A stretch of DNA of 46,527 nt from Lachnospiraceae bacterium. GTDB taxonomy: Bacteria > Bacillota > Clostridia > Lachnospirales > Lachnospiraceae. Shown piece after piece: positions 32,819 to 42,068 of the stretch (the stretch's first letter is position 1; each line of letters begins with the position of its first letter). The notes under the pieces are model-generated. The model searched no databases, was not told the origin of the DNA, and saw only the letters and a list, made by a program, of their open reading frames with translations. Location: assembly GCA_900770345.1 (NCBI GenBank), contig CAAGKF010000053.1, forward strand, positions 1 to 46,527, in the 5' to 3' direction. A program made the position numbers and the translations under genes.

Positions 32819-34378
32819 CTATCTTCCCGCTGTCTTATGAATGGTAAAGGTATGATCGATGGTCTCCACTCTGCCGTCGTCTGTGATCTGATAGGTAGTG
32901 ATCTTAAAATCTCTGGATGTCATATTGATAATGGAATAGCTGGGCAGCCAGTTCTGGCTTCTGTTCTCAATATAATCCTGCTGAGAATTGATCAGCTCAT
33001 AATATTTGGAACCGGAAGCAGAATTCGCCGTCATATACAGCGTTCCTTTCGGATCCGTTACAGTGCTCTGTCCTGCGCTTTCAATCGTATAGCAGCGATT
33101 ATCATTTGTAAACTGTTCCAGCGCAGCCAGTCCTTCTGCGTCTTCAGCTGCCGGTGCTAAAGCAATACTCTGACCGGTTGCCCTGTTATACGCATGATCC
33201 CAATCATAGTCATCTCTGGTTTCATCCAGTCTGAATTCATAGCTTCCATGTGTCTGTCCGTCGCCGTATAGGATCTTGGAACGGCTGTAGGTATGGTCAT
33301 GGCCCTGAAGAACCACATCAATATCATATTTGTCAAATACGGGCGTCAGCTGTGTACGGAGGATCATTCCGTCCGTATCGGAGTGATCCAGACCGGAGCC
33401 ATAAATATCCTGATGGATGGTAACAATTCTCCAGGACGCATCCGGATAGCTTTCCACCGCTGTTTTGATGGCCTGCTCATGCTCTGCCACATTGTAGTTG
33501 TTGGTATTCAGCATAATGAACAGACCGGAGCCATATAAGTAGTAATAATCTCCTCCTGCCTGAGTCATGCCCATTCCCGTGGGATTGGGATTGTTAAAAT
33601 GATAGGAGTAGTCCGGATTGAGAGAATCATGATTTCCGATGGTGGTTGCTACCGGCAGACTCTTAAGAGCACTTGCGGAAAGATAAGCCGCATACTCCTC
33701 TTCCTTTGCTTTGCCGGTTCTGTTTACCTGATCCCCGGCAGAGATCGCGAAATTCAAATTCGGATTCTGAGCTGTAGCAATATCAAGAGTCCTGTCCCAT
33801 GCAAATCCATCGTTGCGGGCCGCAGTATTTGCCGCACCATTATCAGCCGTCAGCTTTCCTTCACCCTGAGGCTGTCCCTTGGAAGCTCCCACCTGAGGAT
33901 CGCCTACATAAAGGATGTTTACACTGTCAAAGCTGCCTGATCTGTAAACCTCTGCCGGTGTCAGGACACCATTTTTCGATACGGAATAATAATAAGTGGT
34001 ATTTGCCTTCAAGCCTGTTACCGTAACGTAATTATAAGAATAGGCCTTTCCTTCCGTCAAAGAAGCATCCACCTGATTACAGGTTCCGTTAAAGGCCTGC
34101 AGATTCTGCGGATCTGTTCCGAAATAAACCACAGGTGAACCATCCGGTCCCTCCGTATACCATGCAAAATTCAGTTCTGTCTGGGCTGCTCCCGGCGTCA
34201 GTGAAACATGGGTATAATCATTGGCCACATTTTCCCAGTCCGCTACCCAGGCATTCCACTCCTCTGCCTTTCCTGTTACGCTGGAGTCATTGTAATGAAC
34301 AGTGGCTGCCCATGCCTGCTGTCCCCCCAGAACAAAAGCTCCTGCCAGAATACATGAAATTACTCTCTTCTTTTTCAT
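32819..34378 (-). CDS. Secreted metallophosphoesterase with purple-acid-phosphatase-like N-terminal domain
   Basis: 519 residues. A signal peptide (KKKRVISCILAGAF up to AWAA, about 1-24) is followed by a fibronectin-like N-terminal domain (about 45-140; YYYSVSKNG) as in purple acid phosphatases. The calcineurin-like domain has YVGDPQVG, SAGDQVN, TIGNHDSL, VTIHQDIYG and LQGHDHTYSRS, giving a complete two-metal site. It is probably exported and hydrolyses phosphate esters; substrate unknown. No membrane anchor or cell-wall sorting signal is visible. The ATG at 34378 has AAGGA seven bases upstream; an ATG two codons earlier is possible. A PhoB-type box is not obvious. Confidence 0.9.
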   Translation of the reverse strand: MKKKRVISCILAGAFVLGGQQAWAATVHYNDSSVTGKAEEWNAWVADWENVANDYTHVSLTPGAAQTELNFAWYTEGPDGSPVVYFGTDPQNLQAFNGTCNQVDASLTEGKAYSYNYVTVTGLKANTTYYYSVSKNGVLTPAEVYRSGSFDSVNILYVGDPQVGASKGQPQGEGKLTADNGAANTAARNDGFAWDRTLDIATAQNPNLNFAISAGDQVNRTGKAKEEEYAAYLSASALKSLPVATTIGNHDSLNPDYSYHFNNPNPTGMGMTQAGGDYYYLYGSGLFIMLNTNNYNVAEHEQAIKTAVESYPDASWRIVTIHQDIYGSGLDHSDTDGMILRTQLTPVFDKYDIDVVLQGHDHTYSRSKILYGDGQTHGSYEFRLDETRDDYDWDHAYNRATGQSIALAPAAEDAEGLAALEQFTNDNRCYTIESAGQSTVTDPKGTLYMTANSASGSKYYELINSQQDYIENRSQNWLPSYSIINMTSRDFKITTYQITDDGRVETIDHTFTIHKTAGR

Positions 34379-34473
34379 ATCCATTTCCTTTCTATGCAGC
34401 GTTTTTAATTTCAACTGCTGATGATTTCAGTATAAAAAGGAAATGTAAAATCCTCTATCAGGGTTTTGTATCA

Positions 34474-34486
34474 ATTTTGTCAAAAT
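34474..34486. promoter_or_regulatory. 13-bp AT-rich palindrome upstream of the metallophosphatase
   Basis: ATTTTGTCAAAAT is a perfect palindrome about the central base. On the minus strand it contains a TTGACA that could be a -35, but no good -10 follows at 17 bases. It could be an operator. Confidence 0.3.
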
Positions 34487-34496
34487 GAATAAGAGA

Positions 34497-34530
34497 CCGC
34501 CCTCTCAAAGGACCGTCTCCCATTTCTTCT
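34497..34530 (-). terminator. Weak hairpin after galM
   Basis: On the minus strand GAGAC and GTCTC pair, with a short inner CC/GG pairing, followed by TTATTCATTTT. It lies about 40 bases after the galM stop. The stem is short, so the call is tentative. Confidence 0.4.
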
Positions 34531-34566
34531 CATTTTATAATTGCTGAACAGATTCCTTTCTGCAGA

Positions 34567-35625
34567 TCATTCCGTCAAAAATTTATAAACGGTTCTGGTC
34601 CTGTATTCTTCTCCGGCCTTCAGCATAGGAGAAGGAAATTCCGGTTTGTGGCAGGCATCCGGGTAGTACTGAGTCTCAAAGCAGAACGCATGCCTCCTGT
34701 CATAGTGAACTCCGCCTTTGCCGGCCAGATCATCCTTCAGGAAATTGGCTGTATAAAACTGCATGCCCGGGAGATCTGTATACACTTCCATCACTCTTCC
34801 GCTTTCCGGATCTCTGGCCTTTCCGGCCAGAGCCAGAACGCCTTCCTCATGATCCAGTACCCAGTTGTGATCGTATCCGTTTCCCAACACCAGGGCTTCA
34901 AAATCAGCCCCGATATCACGTCCGATGGGCTTCATTGCCGTAAAATCCATGGGCGTTCCCGCTACCAGCGCGATCTCCCCCGTGGGGATGGAGACCGCAT
35001 CCGCCGGTGTATAATGAGAGGCATTGATCCAGGCCTCCTGCTTCATCACGTCGCCGCTGTCATGGCCCGCCAGATTAAAATAACTGTGATTGGTAAAATT
35101 AGCAACGGTATCCTTATCGGAAACCATATGATAATCAAGGATCAGACTGCAGTCCTCCGTCAGAGTATAGCTGACCGTTATTTTTGCGTTGCCCGGATAT
35201 CCCTGATCGCCGTCAGGGCTTTCCAGGTAAAAATCAAGTCTGCTGCCTTCTTCCGTATCCGAAGCTTCACATTCCCACACACGTGTATGGTACAGATCAG
35301 GACCGCTGTGAAGATTATTGGGGCCGTTATTGGCCTCCAGTTTATAATCCACTCCGTCGATCGTGATCACGGCTCCTCCGATTCGGTTGGCATTTCGCCC
35401 GATCGGAGATCCGAAGTGGGGCGGATTCTTCCGATAGCTGTCCAGATCATCATATCCCAGCACCACATCCGCCTGCTTTCCGTTTCTGTCCGGAACCAGC
35501 ATCGTGGTCCACACCGCCCCCAGCGTCAGAAAAGATGCGCTGACACCCTTTTTATTGGTCAGTGTGTACTGAAAGATCTCCTCACCGGAAGGCATCTTTC
35601 CAAAAGCTTCCTTCTTGATTCCCAT
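34567..35625 (-). CDS. galM: Aldose 1-epimerase (mutarotase)
   Basis: 352 residues. It interconverts alpha and beta anomers of aldoses such as galactose and glucose in the cytoplasm. The mutarotase signatures are present: PIGRNANRIGGA, NNGPNNLHSGP (substrate His), NFTNHSYFNLAGH (catalytic His) and CFETQYYPDACH (catalytic Glu). There is no signal peptide. The start has AGGAGAGGTGTTTTT upstream. No galactose operon surrounds it; its neighbours are asd upstream and a metallophosphatase downstream. Confidence 0.95.
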   Translation of the reverse strand: MGIKKEAFGKMPSGEEIFQYTLTNKKGVSASFLTLGAVWTTMLVPDRNGKQADVVLGYDDLDSYRKNPPHFGSPIGRNANRIGGAVITIDGVDYKLEANNGPNNLHSGPDLYHTRVWECEASDTEEGSRLDFYLESPDGDQGYPGNAKITVSYTLTEDCSLILDYHMVSDKDTVANFTNHSYFNLAGHDSGDVMKQEAWINASHYTPADAVSIPTGEIALVAGTPMDFTAMKPIGRDIGADFEALVLGNGYDHNWVLDHEEGVLALAGKARDPESGRVMEVYTDLPGMQFYTANFLKDDLAGKGGVHYDRRHAFCFETQYYPDACHKPEFPSPMLKAGEEYRTRTVYKFLTE

Positions 35626-35701
35626 AAAAACACCTCTCCTTCTCCTGCCTGTATTTCATCTCCGGCAGCAATATTATTTCAGCGGCAATATGGCAGCAGG
35701 A

Positions 35702-36790
35702 TCATTCCTTGGCAGCAATATAACCCTTTGCTGTTAAAAGCTCCGCGCACAGAACCGCGCCGCCTGCTGCTCCGCGCACTGTATTGTGAGAGAGCCCCAC
35801 AAACTTGTAATCATATACCTTATCTTCTCTGATACGGCCTACAGAAATACCCATTCCATTCTCGAAATCCACATCCAGCGTTACCTGAGGACGATTATCC
35901 TCTTCCAGATACCGGATAAACTGTTTCGGAGCGCTGGGCAGCTCAAGCTCCTGCGGAAGTCCCTTAAAGCTTACCAGCTTTTCGATCAGCTGCTCCTTGG
36001 TCGGCTTCTTTCTGAATTTTACAAATACCGCAGCTGTATGACCGTTGAGTACGGGAACGCGGATGCACTGGCAGGTAATCACCGGACTCTCTGCTTTAAC
36101 GATCACGCCGTTCTCAATCCTGCCCCAGATGCGCAGCGGCTCCTGCTCGCTCTTTTCTTCTTCGCCGCCGATATAGGGGATGATGTTGCCCTCCATCTCA
36201 GGCCAGTCTTTAAAGGTTTTGCCGGCGCCGGAAATTGCCTGATATGTGGTTGCCACTACCTCATAGGGTTCAAATTCCTTCCAGGCAGTCAGCACAGGAG
36301 CATAGCTCTGAATAGAGCAGTTGGGCTTAACTGCAATAAATCCTTTCTCTGTTCCCAGACGTTTTCTCTGATAAGGGATCACATCAAAATGCTCCGGGTT
36401 GATCTCCGGCACAACCATGGGAACATCCGGCGTCCAGCGGTGCGCGCTGTTATTGGATACCACCGGAGTCTCTGTCTTGGCATAAGCCTCTTCAATCGCG
36501 CGGATCTCATCCTTTGTCATATCAACGGCACTGAATACAAAATCAACACTGGCCGCTACCTTCTCCACTTCATTTACATTCATAACAATCAGCTTCTTGA
36601 CAGCCTCCGGCATTGGCGCGGTCATTTTCCAGCGTCCGCCTACTGCCTCCTCATAAGTCTTTCCTGCGGAACGGGGGCTGGCTGCCACTGTAACTACTTC
36701 ATACCAGGGATGATTCTCCAGCAGAGAAATAAATCTCTGTCCTACCATGCCTGTCGCACCTAAGATACCGACTTTTAATTTCTTTTCCAT
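35702..36790 (-). CDS. asd: Aspartate-semialdehyde dehydrogenase
   Basis: 362 residues. NADP-dependent reduction of aspartyl phosphate to aspartate semialdehyde, leading to lysine, diaminopimelate, threonine and methionine. Seen are the nucleotide loop VGILGATGMVGQRF, the catalytic Cys in AVKPNCSIQSYA and the active-site His in VPVLNGHTAAVF. The sequence pattern fits the archaeal/fungal-type group found in many Clostridia rather than the E. coli type. The start has GAGGAGACGAACAGAATT upstream. No lysine riboswitch is recognisable in the 5' leader. Two direct repeats lie upstream at 36909-36938. Confidence 0.95.
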   Translation of the reverse strand: MEKKLKVGILGATGMVGQRFISLLENHPWYEVVTVAASPRSAGKTYEEAVGGRWKMTAPMPEAVKKLIVMNVNEVEKVAASVDFVFSAVDMTKDEIRAIEEAYAKTETPVVSNNSAHRWTPDVPMVVPEINPEHFDVIPYQRKRLGTEKGFIAVKPNCSIQSYAPVLTAWKEFEPYEVVATTYQAISGAGKTFKDWPEMEGNIIPYIGGEEEKSEQEPLRIWGRIENGVIVKAESPVITCQCIRVPVLNGHTAAVFVKFRKKPTKEQLIEKLVSFKGLPQELELPSAPKQFIRYLEEDNRPQVTLDVDFENGMGISVGRIREDKVYDYKFVGLSHNTVRGAAGGAVLCAELLTAKGYIAAKE

Positions 36791-36908
36791 AATTCTGTTC
36801 GTCTCCTCATTCTCCTTTTTCCGTCCCGCCTACTGTCATCAGCAAGGGGAGCCTTTCCCTATCCTATAACAGATTTCAAAAAAATGCAACAACAAATTCG
36901 CATAGAGC

Positions 36909-36938
36909 GCACATTTGTATTTGTCGCACGCACATTTG
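36909..36938. repeat. Direct repeat pair between parC and asd
   Basis: CGCACATTTG occurs at 36909-36918 and again at 36929-36938, 20 bases start to start (about two helical turns). On the minus strand it reads CAAATGTGCG and lies about 120-150 bases upstream of the asd start. This layout suits a dimeric activator, but no regulator is assigned. Confidence 0.5.
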
Positions 36939-36973
36939 CTGCTTTTTGTATGCCGGACCGCCCTTATAGATTT

Positions 36974-39208
36974 CTACAGACGTACCTTGCTGCCTTTTCC
37001 GTCCCTCTTTGCCGGCTTCAGCCGGTTCAGATGCACTTCCTTGCCCTTATAATCGATCACCGGGTTCTCTCCGATCAGATACAGCTTCTCCAGCTCCTCA
37101 TTTTTTGCCAGCTTAATGCCGCGGACACCGCGGGAAGCCTTTTTAAGCATCGAGATTTCTTCCAGAGGGAATCTTAAAAATACGCCGTTTGTTGTCTGCA
37201 GCACCACCTCACGGGCATCTCCCGCAGGCATTACGGCAATCACCTGGTCTCCCTCCTGAAGCTTGGTAGCCGCCACCATCCGGTTGTTAGTTTCAAATTC
37301 CTCTGCCGGCACCTGTTTTACCATAGCCAGCTTTGTAGCGAAAATCAGCGTTTTTCCTTTCAGGTCATGGGCACTGGTAAGATAACAGATGCTGTCCTTC
37401 GTGCCGTCATACTTACTCAGATTTTCAATGGGCGTACCCTTATCCCGCAGCTTTCCGGACGGAACATCTGATGCCTTGATCTGATACAGATTTCCGCTGG
37501 CCGTAAAGAGACACAGCTTATCTGTATTCAGGCAGCGCACCACATGCACCTGCTCCCCGTCTACAGTCTCCTGATTTCTCTCATAAGTCGCCTTATCAAG
37601 AAGCTTGCAGTATCCGAACCTGTCCAGAACGAATACCATCTCCTGCACCGGAACAGCCGCTTCCACATAGACAGCCTCCGGACCGTCCTCGATCCTCGTC
37701 CTGCGCGCGAAACCAAATTCCTTTTTAATGGCAGCCAGGTCATCCTTGATCACCTGATTCATGTTTTCCCTGCTGCTTAATATCCGCTTGTATTCCCGGA
37801 TCCGTTTTAAGGTTTCTTTATGCTCCTTTTCCAGCGCCAGGATCTCCAATCCGATCAGTTTATACAGACGCATCTCCAAAATGGCAGATGCCTGCCTCTC
37901 TGTAAAGGAAAGCCTCCTGGCATCTTCTTCAAAGCCCGGAACCTTAAAATGGATATTGGCGGTATCACCCGTCATCAGGCATGCTTTGGCATCCTTCAGA
38001 TTTTTAGAGCCTCTTAAAATGGCAATGATCAGATCGATGCAATCACAGGCGGCAATCAGCCCCTCCTGCACCTCTTTTTTCTCCGTTTCCTTTTCCAGAA
38101 GCACTTTGTATTTGCGCTCCATATTGGCATACTGGAACTCCAGAAAATTTTTGAGTATCCCTTTCAGATTCAGAGTCTCCGGACGTCCTCCTGCGATGGC
38201 CAGCATATTAACGCCGAAGGTATCCTCCAGCTTTGTTTTCTTGTAGAGAATATTCTTGATCCGATCAATATCCGCGTCCTTGCGCAGCTCCAGCACAATG
38301 CGGATTCCCTCCTTGTTTGACTGATTGGAAATATCCACCACATCTGTCAGCTTCTTTGTCTCCACCAGATCGGCCACATCCATCAGAAATTTATTGATGC
38401 CTGCGCCGATCATGGTATAAGGGATCTCCGTTATCACCAGCTTGTCCTTATCCGCCCTGCGTTTTCCCAGTTCCACCTCAAAACGGCCCCGAAGCTTGAT
38501 CTTTCCCGTACCTGTCTCATAGATCTCTGCCAGCTCGCTCTTATTGGCAATGATTCCTCCCGTAGGAAAATCCGGGCCGGGCATGTACTCCATCAGACCT
38601 GCTGTAGTAATGTCGGGATCGTCAATATAAGCGCTGACCGCATCCACAACCTCATCCAGATTATGGGGAGGAATACTGGTGCTCATACCTACGGCAATCC
38701 CTTCCGCACCGTTGATCAAAAGATTTGGCACCCGGACCGGAAGCACTTCCGGCTCCTTCTCCGTCTCATCATAGTTCGGAACGAAATTCACGGTTTTATC
38801 CAGATCCTTTAAATAGACTTCCTGCGTGAATTTCTCCAGACGGGCCTCCGTATAACGCATGGCAGCGGCTCCGTCTCCCTCAATGGAGCCGAAATTACCG
38901 TGGCCGTCAACCAGCGCCATTCCTTTTTTGAAATCCTGACTCATGACCACCAGTGTCTCATAAATAGAGCTATCGCCGTGAGGATGGTATTTACCCATAG
39001 TATCACCGACGATACGGGCCGACTTTCTGTGAGGCTTATCATGATCCAGATGCAGCTGGCTCATATCATAGAGCACGCGCCGCTGCACCGGCTTTAAGCC
39101 GTCCCTGGCGTCGGGAATGGCTCTTGCAGTAATGACGCTCATGGAATAATTCATGTAGCTTTTCTGCATTTCCTCACTGTATTCTGTCCTTAATATTGTT
39201 TCAGCCAT
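36974..39208 (-). CDS. parC: Type IIA DNA topoisomerase subunit A (ParC-like)
   Basis: 744 residues. The breakage-reunion subunit: ARAIPDARDGLKPVQRR at the start, the quinolone-determining HPHGDSSIYE (Ser80 and Glu84 in wild-type form) and the catalytic tyrosine Y119 in AAMRYTEARL. A coiled-coil region (about 410-470) and C-terminal beta-pinwheel repeats follow. No GyrA box (QRRGGKG type) is visible in the pinwheel, and the protein is shorter than GyrA, so I call it ParC-like rather than gyrase. Its ATG is 15 bases after the parE-like gene, so the two subunits are co-translated. Confidence 0.9.
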   Translation of the reverse strand: MAETILRTEYSEEMQKSYMNYSMSVITARAIPDARDGLKPVQRRVLYDMSQLHLDHDKPHRKSARIVGDTMGKYHPHGDSSIYETLVVMSQDFKKGMALVDGHGNFGSIEGDGAAAMRYTEARLEKFTQEVYLKDLDKTVNFVPNYDETEKEPEVLPVRVPNLLINGAEGIAVGMSTSIPPHNLDEVVDAVSAYIDDPDITTAGLMEYMPGPDFPTGGIIANKSELAEIYETGTGKIKLRGRFEVELGKRRADKDKLVITEIPYTMIGAGINKFLMDVADLVETKKLTDVVDISNQSNKEGIRIVLELRKDADIDRIKNILYKKTKLEDTFGVNMLAIAGGRPETLNLKGILKNFLEFQYANMERKYKVLLEKETEKKEVQEGLIAACDCIDLIIAILRGSKNLKDAKACLMTGDTANIHFKVPGFEEDARRLSFTERQASAILEMRLYKLIGLEILALEKEHKETLKRIREYKRILSSRENMNQVIKDDLAAIKKEFGFARRTRIEDGPEAVYVEAAVPVQEMVFVLDRFGYCKLLDKATYERNQETVDGEQVHVVRCLNTDKLCLFTASGNLYQIKASDVPSGKLRDKGTPIENLSKYDGTKDSICYLTSAHDLKGKTLIFATKLAMVKQVPAEEFETNNRMVAATKLQEGDQVIAVMPAGDAREVVLQTTNGVFLRFPLEEISMLKKASRGVRGIKLAKNEELEKLYLIGENPVIDYKGKEVHLNRLKPAKRDGKGSKVRL

Positions 39209-39223
39209 GTTTTATTCTCCTGT

Positions 39224-41143
39224 TTACGCATCAATCTCCGCCTCATCCGCATGTTCATAGATAAACCGGCGGCGTGGGCCTACCTCGCTGCCCATCAGCA
39301 TCTCTGTCACCTCAGAAGCCAGTCTGGCATCCTCGATCTCCACACGTTTTAACACCCGGCGTTCCGGATCCAAAGTGGTTTCCCAGAGCTGCTCCGCATC
39401 CATCTCACCAAGACCCTTATATCGCTGAAGGGTAAAATCGCCGGTATGGGTCCTGCGGTAGCGCTCCAGCTCCTTCTCATCATAGAGATACTGTTCCTCT
39501 CCCCTCTTGGGAATCACCTTAAAGAGAGGCGGCATGGCAATGTATACATGGCCGTCATAGATCAGCTCCGGCATAAACCGGTATAAAAACGTCAGCAGAA
39601 GCGTATCGATATGGCTTCCGTCCACATCGGCATCCGTCATCAGAATGATCTTGTCGTAGCGCAGTTTTGTAATATCAAAATCATTTCCATAGCCTTCGGA
39701 AAAGCCGCAGCCAAAGGAATTGATCATGGTTTTGATCTCCGCATTGGCCAGAACCTTGTCCATAGAAGCCTTCTCCACATTCAGGATTTTTCCGCGGATA
39801 GGCAGGATCGCCTGGTACTGCCTGTTTCTGGCTGTCTTTGCGGAGCCGCCTGCGGAATCTCCCTCTACAATAAAAATCTCGCATTTAGAAGCATCACGGC
39901 TTTCACAGTTGGCCAGCTTTCCGTTGCTATCAAAGGAAAATTTGGACTTTGTCAGCATATTGGTCTTGGCCTTTTCCTCAGCCCGGCGGATCTTGGCTGA
40001 TTTCTCGGCGCAGCCGATAATGCCCTTTAACACCTCCACATTCCTGTCAAAATACATCTGCAGCTCATCGCCGGCAACAGTAAATACCGCTTTTGTGGCA
40101 TCCGCGCTGGCCAGTTTTGTCTTTGTCTGTCCCTCAAAAATGGGATCAGGATGCTTCACGGCTATAACTGCCGTCATGCCGTTTCTGGTATCCGCGCCGG
40201 TAAAGTTGGCGTCCTTTTCCTTGATGATCCCCAGCTCTCTCGCGTAAGAATTGATCAGAGCCGTAAATTTGGTCTTAAAGCCAACCAGATGAGTGCCGCC
40301 CTCCTGGGTGAAAATATTGTTGCAGAAGCCCAGGATATTTTCTTCAAAGGTATCTACAAACTGGATAGCGGCTTCTACCTCCACATTGTCCACAGTTCCT
40401 TTAAAATAGATCGGATCATGGACCGGTGTCTTTCCGGTATTCAATTCCTTAACATAGGCAATGATCCCTTCCGGCTCATGAAAGGTGATCTTTTCCTCTT
40501 CGCCCTGCCGACGGTTCTCATAATACAGTGTCAGGCCCGGATTCAAATAAGCAGTCTCATGAAGGCGGCTTTTCAGCCAGTCCGCCTTAAAACGTGTCTT
40601 TTCAAAGATCTCCCCGTCCGGCAGGAAATTGATCTCCGTCCCTTTCTCTCTGGTCTTTCCGATCACCGGAAGAAGACCGTTATCCAGATCAACTACCGGG
40701 ATGCCTCTCTCATAAGCATCATGATAAATACAGCCGTCCCGATATACCTTCAGATCCATATGCTCTGAAAGCGCATTTACAACGGAAGATCCCACACCAT
40801 GAAGTCCTCCGCTGGTCTTATATGCATTGTTATCGAACTTTCCGCCCGCATGAAGGGTGGAAAGAACGATTCGGGCCGCCGATACCCCTTTTTTGTGCAT
40901 CTCCACAGGGATACCGCGGCCATTATCACGAACTGTACAGGAACCGTTTTTCTCCAGTCTTACCCACACGCTGCTGCAGTATCCGGCCAGATGCTCGTCT
41001 ACCGCATTGTCCACGATCTCGTAGATCAGGTGGTTCAGACCCTTGGATCCCACGCTTCCGATGTACATGCCCGGACGCTTACGGACTGCTTCAAGTCCTT
41101 CCAGAACCGTAATACTGTCCGCATTATATTGTTCCTTTGCCAT
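39224..41143 (-). CDS. parE: Type IIA DNA topoisomerase subunit B (ParE-like)
   Basis: 639 residues. The ATPase subunit: LEGLEAVRKRPGMYIGS, the ATP-binding DNAVDEHLAG and DNGRGIPVE, GGLHGVGSSVVNALS, then the Toprim domain EGDSAGGSAKTARNR and MTDADVDGSHI, and the tail QRYKGLGEMDAEQLWETTLD. Length and lack of the long GyrB insertion fit ParE. I chose the ATG at 41143, which has GGAGG seven bases upstream, over the open extension to 41185 because that extension crosses a stem-loop at the predicted transcript start. It forms topoisomerase IV with the next gene to unlink chromosomes. Confidence 0.92.
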   Translation of the reverse strand: MAKEQYNADSITVLEGLEAVRKRPGMYIGSVGSKGLNHLIYEIVDNAVDEHLAGYCSSVWVRLEKNGSCTVRDNGRGIPVEMHKKGVSAARIVLSTLHAGGKFDNNAYKTSGGLHGVGSSVVNALSEHMDLKVYRDGCIYHDAYERGIPVVDLDNGLLPVIGKTREKGTEINFLPDGEIFEKTRFKADWLKSRLHETAYLNPGLTLYYENRRQGEEEKITFHEPEGIIAYVKELNTGKTPVHDPIYFKGTVDNVEVEAAIQFVDTFEENILGFCNNIFTQEGGTHLVGFKTKFTALINSYARELGIIKEKDANFTGADTRNGMTAVIAVKHPDPIFEGQTKTKLASADATKAVFTVAGDELQMYFDRNVEVLKGIIGCAEKSAKIRRAEEKAKTNMLTKSKFSFDSNGKLANCESRDASKCEIFIVEGDSAGGSAKTARNRQYQAILPIRGKILNVEKASMDKVLANAEIKTMINSFGCGFSEGYGNDFDITKLRYDKIILMTDADVDGSHIDTLLLTFLYRFMPELIYDGHVYIAMPPLFKVIPKRGEEQYLYDEKELERYRRTHTGDFTLQRYKGLGEMDAEQLWETTLDPERRVLKRVEIEDARLASEVTEMLMGSEVGPRRRFIYEHADEAEIDA

Positions 41144-41160
41144 TCTAATCCTCCATATCT

Positions 41161-41183
41161 GGCAGATACTGTCCGTATCTGCC
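41161..41183 (-). promoter_or_regulatory. Stem-loop at the predicted parE transcription start
   Basis: GGCAGATAC (41161-41169) and GTATCTGCC (41175-41183) are exact complements around a 5-base loop. On the minus strand it begins 11 bases after the -10 box and ends a few bases before the GGAGG ribosome site, so it would be the 5' end of the message. Confidence 0.7.
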
Positions 41184-41194
41184 AACCATCTAGT

Positions 41195-41223
41195 ATTAAA
41201 TCATATTTGTCCGGCTTTGGCAA
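41195..41223 (-). promoter_or_regulatory. Predicted parE promoter
   Basis: On the minus strand: -35 TTGCCA (41218-41223), a 17-bp spacer and -10-like TTTAAT (41195-41200). The -10 is imperfect but the position fits the short leader. Confidence 0.5.
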
Positions 41224-41234
41224 GTGTACCGCCT

Positions 41235-41279
41235 AAAAAAGGAAGGCTCCGGCTTGCTGTCTGCCGGTCCTTCCTTTTT
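41235..41279 (-). terminator. Terminator of the BI-1 family gene
   Basis: On the minus strand GGAAGG pairs with CCTTCC, with an inner GGC/GCC pairing, followed by TTTTTT (41235-41240). The matching A/T run on the other side makes it look symmetric. Confidence 0.75.
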
Positions 41280-41342
41280 CTGCATTTTTCATAGATGCTT
41301 CCTTTGGCAATCATTCCTCCGGAAACATTGACTTCGCTCTGT

Positions 41343-42053
41343 TTAGTTTTTCTTTCTTCCCACCACACGCAGAATATATATAAAGAGATTGATGAAATCC
41401 AGATACAGCTGCAGAGCAGCAAATATGGACGCCTTGGCAGCCATCTCCGGCATCTGTCCGTAATACTCATAGTACCCACGGATTTTCTTTGTGTCATAAG
41501 CCGTGTAAAGCAGGAACAGGAAAATGCCTACGGTGCAGGCGATCATCTCAAAAGCGCTCAGATCAATAAACATGGCAAGAATCCAGAAGAAAAACAGGAA
41601 GAGAAGCGCACCTGTCATAAAGGGACGGATCCTGCTGAAATCCACATTTCCAAAACGGCCGATCAGGGCCATGATCCCGAAGAAAAGGGAGGTGATGCCA
41701 AATACCATGACCATGGACGCCAGATTGAAAATCAGAAGATAGGCACTGAATACCACACCGTTCAGCGCCGCATAGAGGAAAAACATGGTCCTGGCAACGC
41801 CTACGGACATCTTCTCAATCCTGGCTGACAGAAAAATCACAACTGCCATTTCCGCGATCATCAGAGCATAAAACCAGTAAGGTACGGAAAATACATACAG
41901 AACACCGCCTGTCAGGTACAGTCCCGCCGCAACAATAAAGGTCATCAAAAGACCGGCAAACATCCATCCAAAGGTCTTTGATGTGTAACGTCCCAGAGTC
42001 TCACGGTAAAAACGGGCCTCAAAGGATTCCTGCATTCTCATTTCCTCATTCAT
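41343..42053 (-). CDS. Bax inhibitor-1 (BI-1/YccA) family membrane protein
   Basis: 236 residues with seven predicted transmembrane helices, starting TSKTFGWMFAGLLMTFIVAA and ending in a loop and helix with TAYDTKKIRGYYE and LQLYLDFINLFIYILRVVG. TAYD and LYLDFINLF are family hallmarks; bacterial members (YetJ) are pH-sensitive calcium leak channels, so a similar role is likely but unproven. The start has GGAG nine bases upstream. It lies 15 bases after the FakA-like gene on the same strand. Confidence 0.9.
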   Translation of the reverse strand: MNEEMRMQESFEARFYRETLGRYTSKTFGWMFAGLLMTFIVAAGLYLTGGVLYVFSVPYWFYALMIAEMAVVIFLSARIEKMSVGVARTMFFLYAALNGVVFSAYLLIFNLASMVMVFGITSLFFGIMALIGRFGNVDFSRIRPFMTGALLFLFFFWILAMFIDLSAFEMIACTVGIFLFLLYTAYDTKKIRGYYEYYGQMPEMAAKASIFAALQLYLDFINLFIYILRVVGRKKN

Positions 42054-42068
42054 TCAGATCCACTCCTT

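Noticed and set aside
34648..35832. A 394-residue plus-strand open frame opposite galM.
   Set aside because: galM has all catalytic residues on the other strand; this frame is an antisense shadow.
36791..36973. A lysine riboswitch ahead of asd.
   Set aside because: None of the conserved lysine-riboswitch core segments could be found; only direct repeats are visible.
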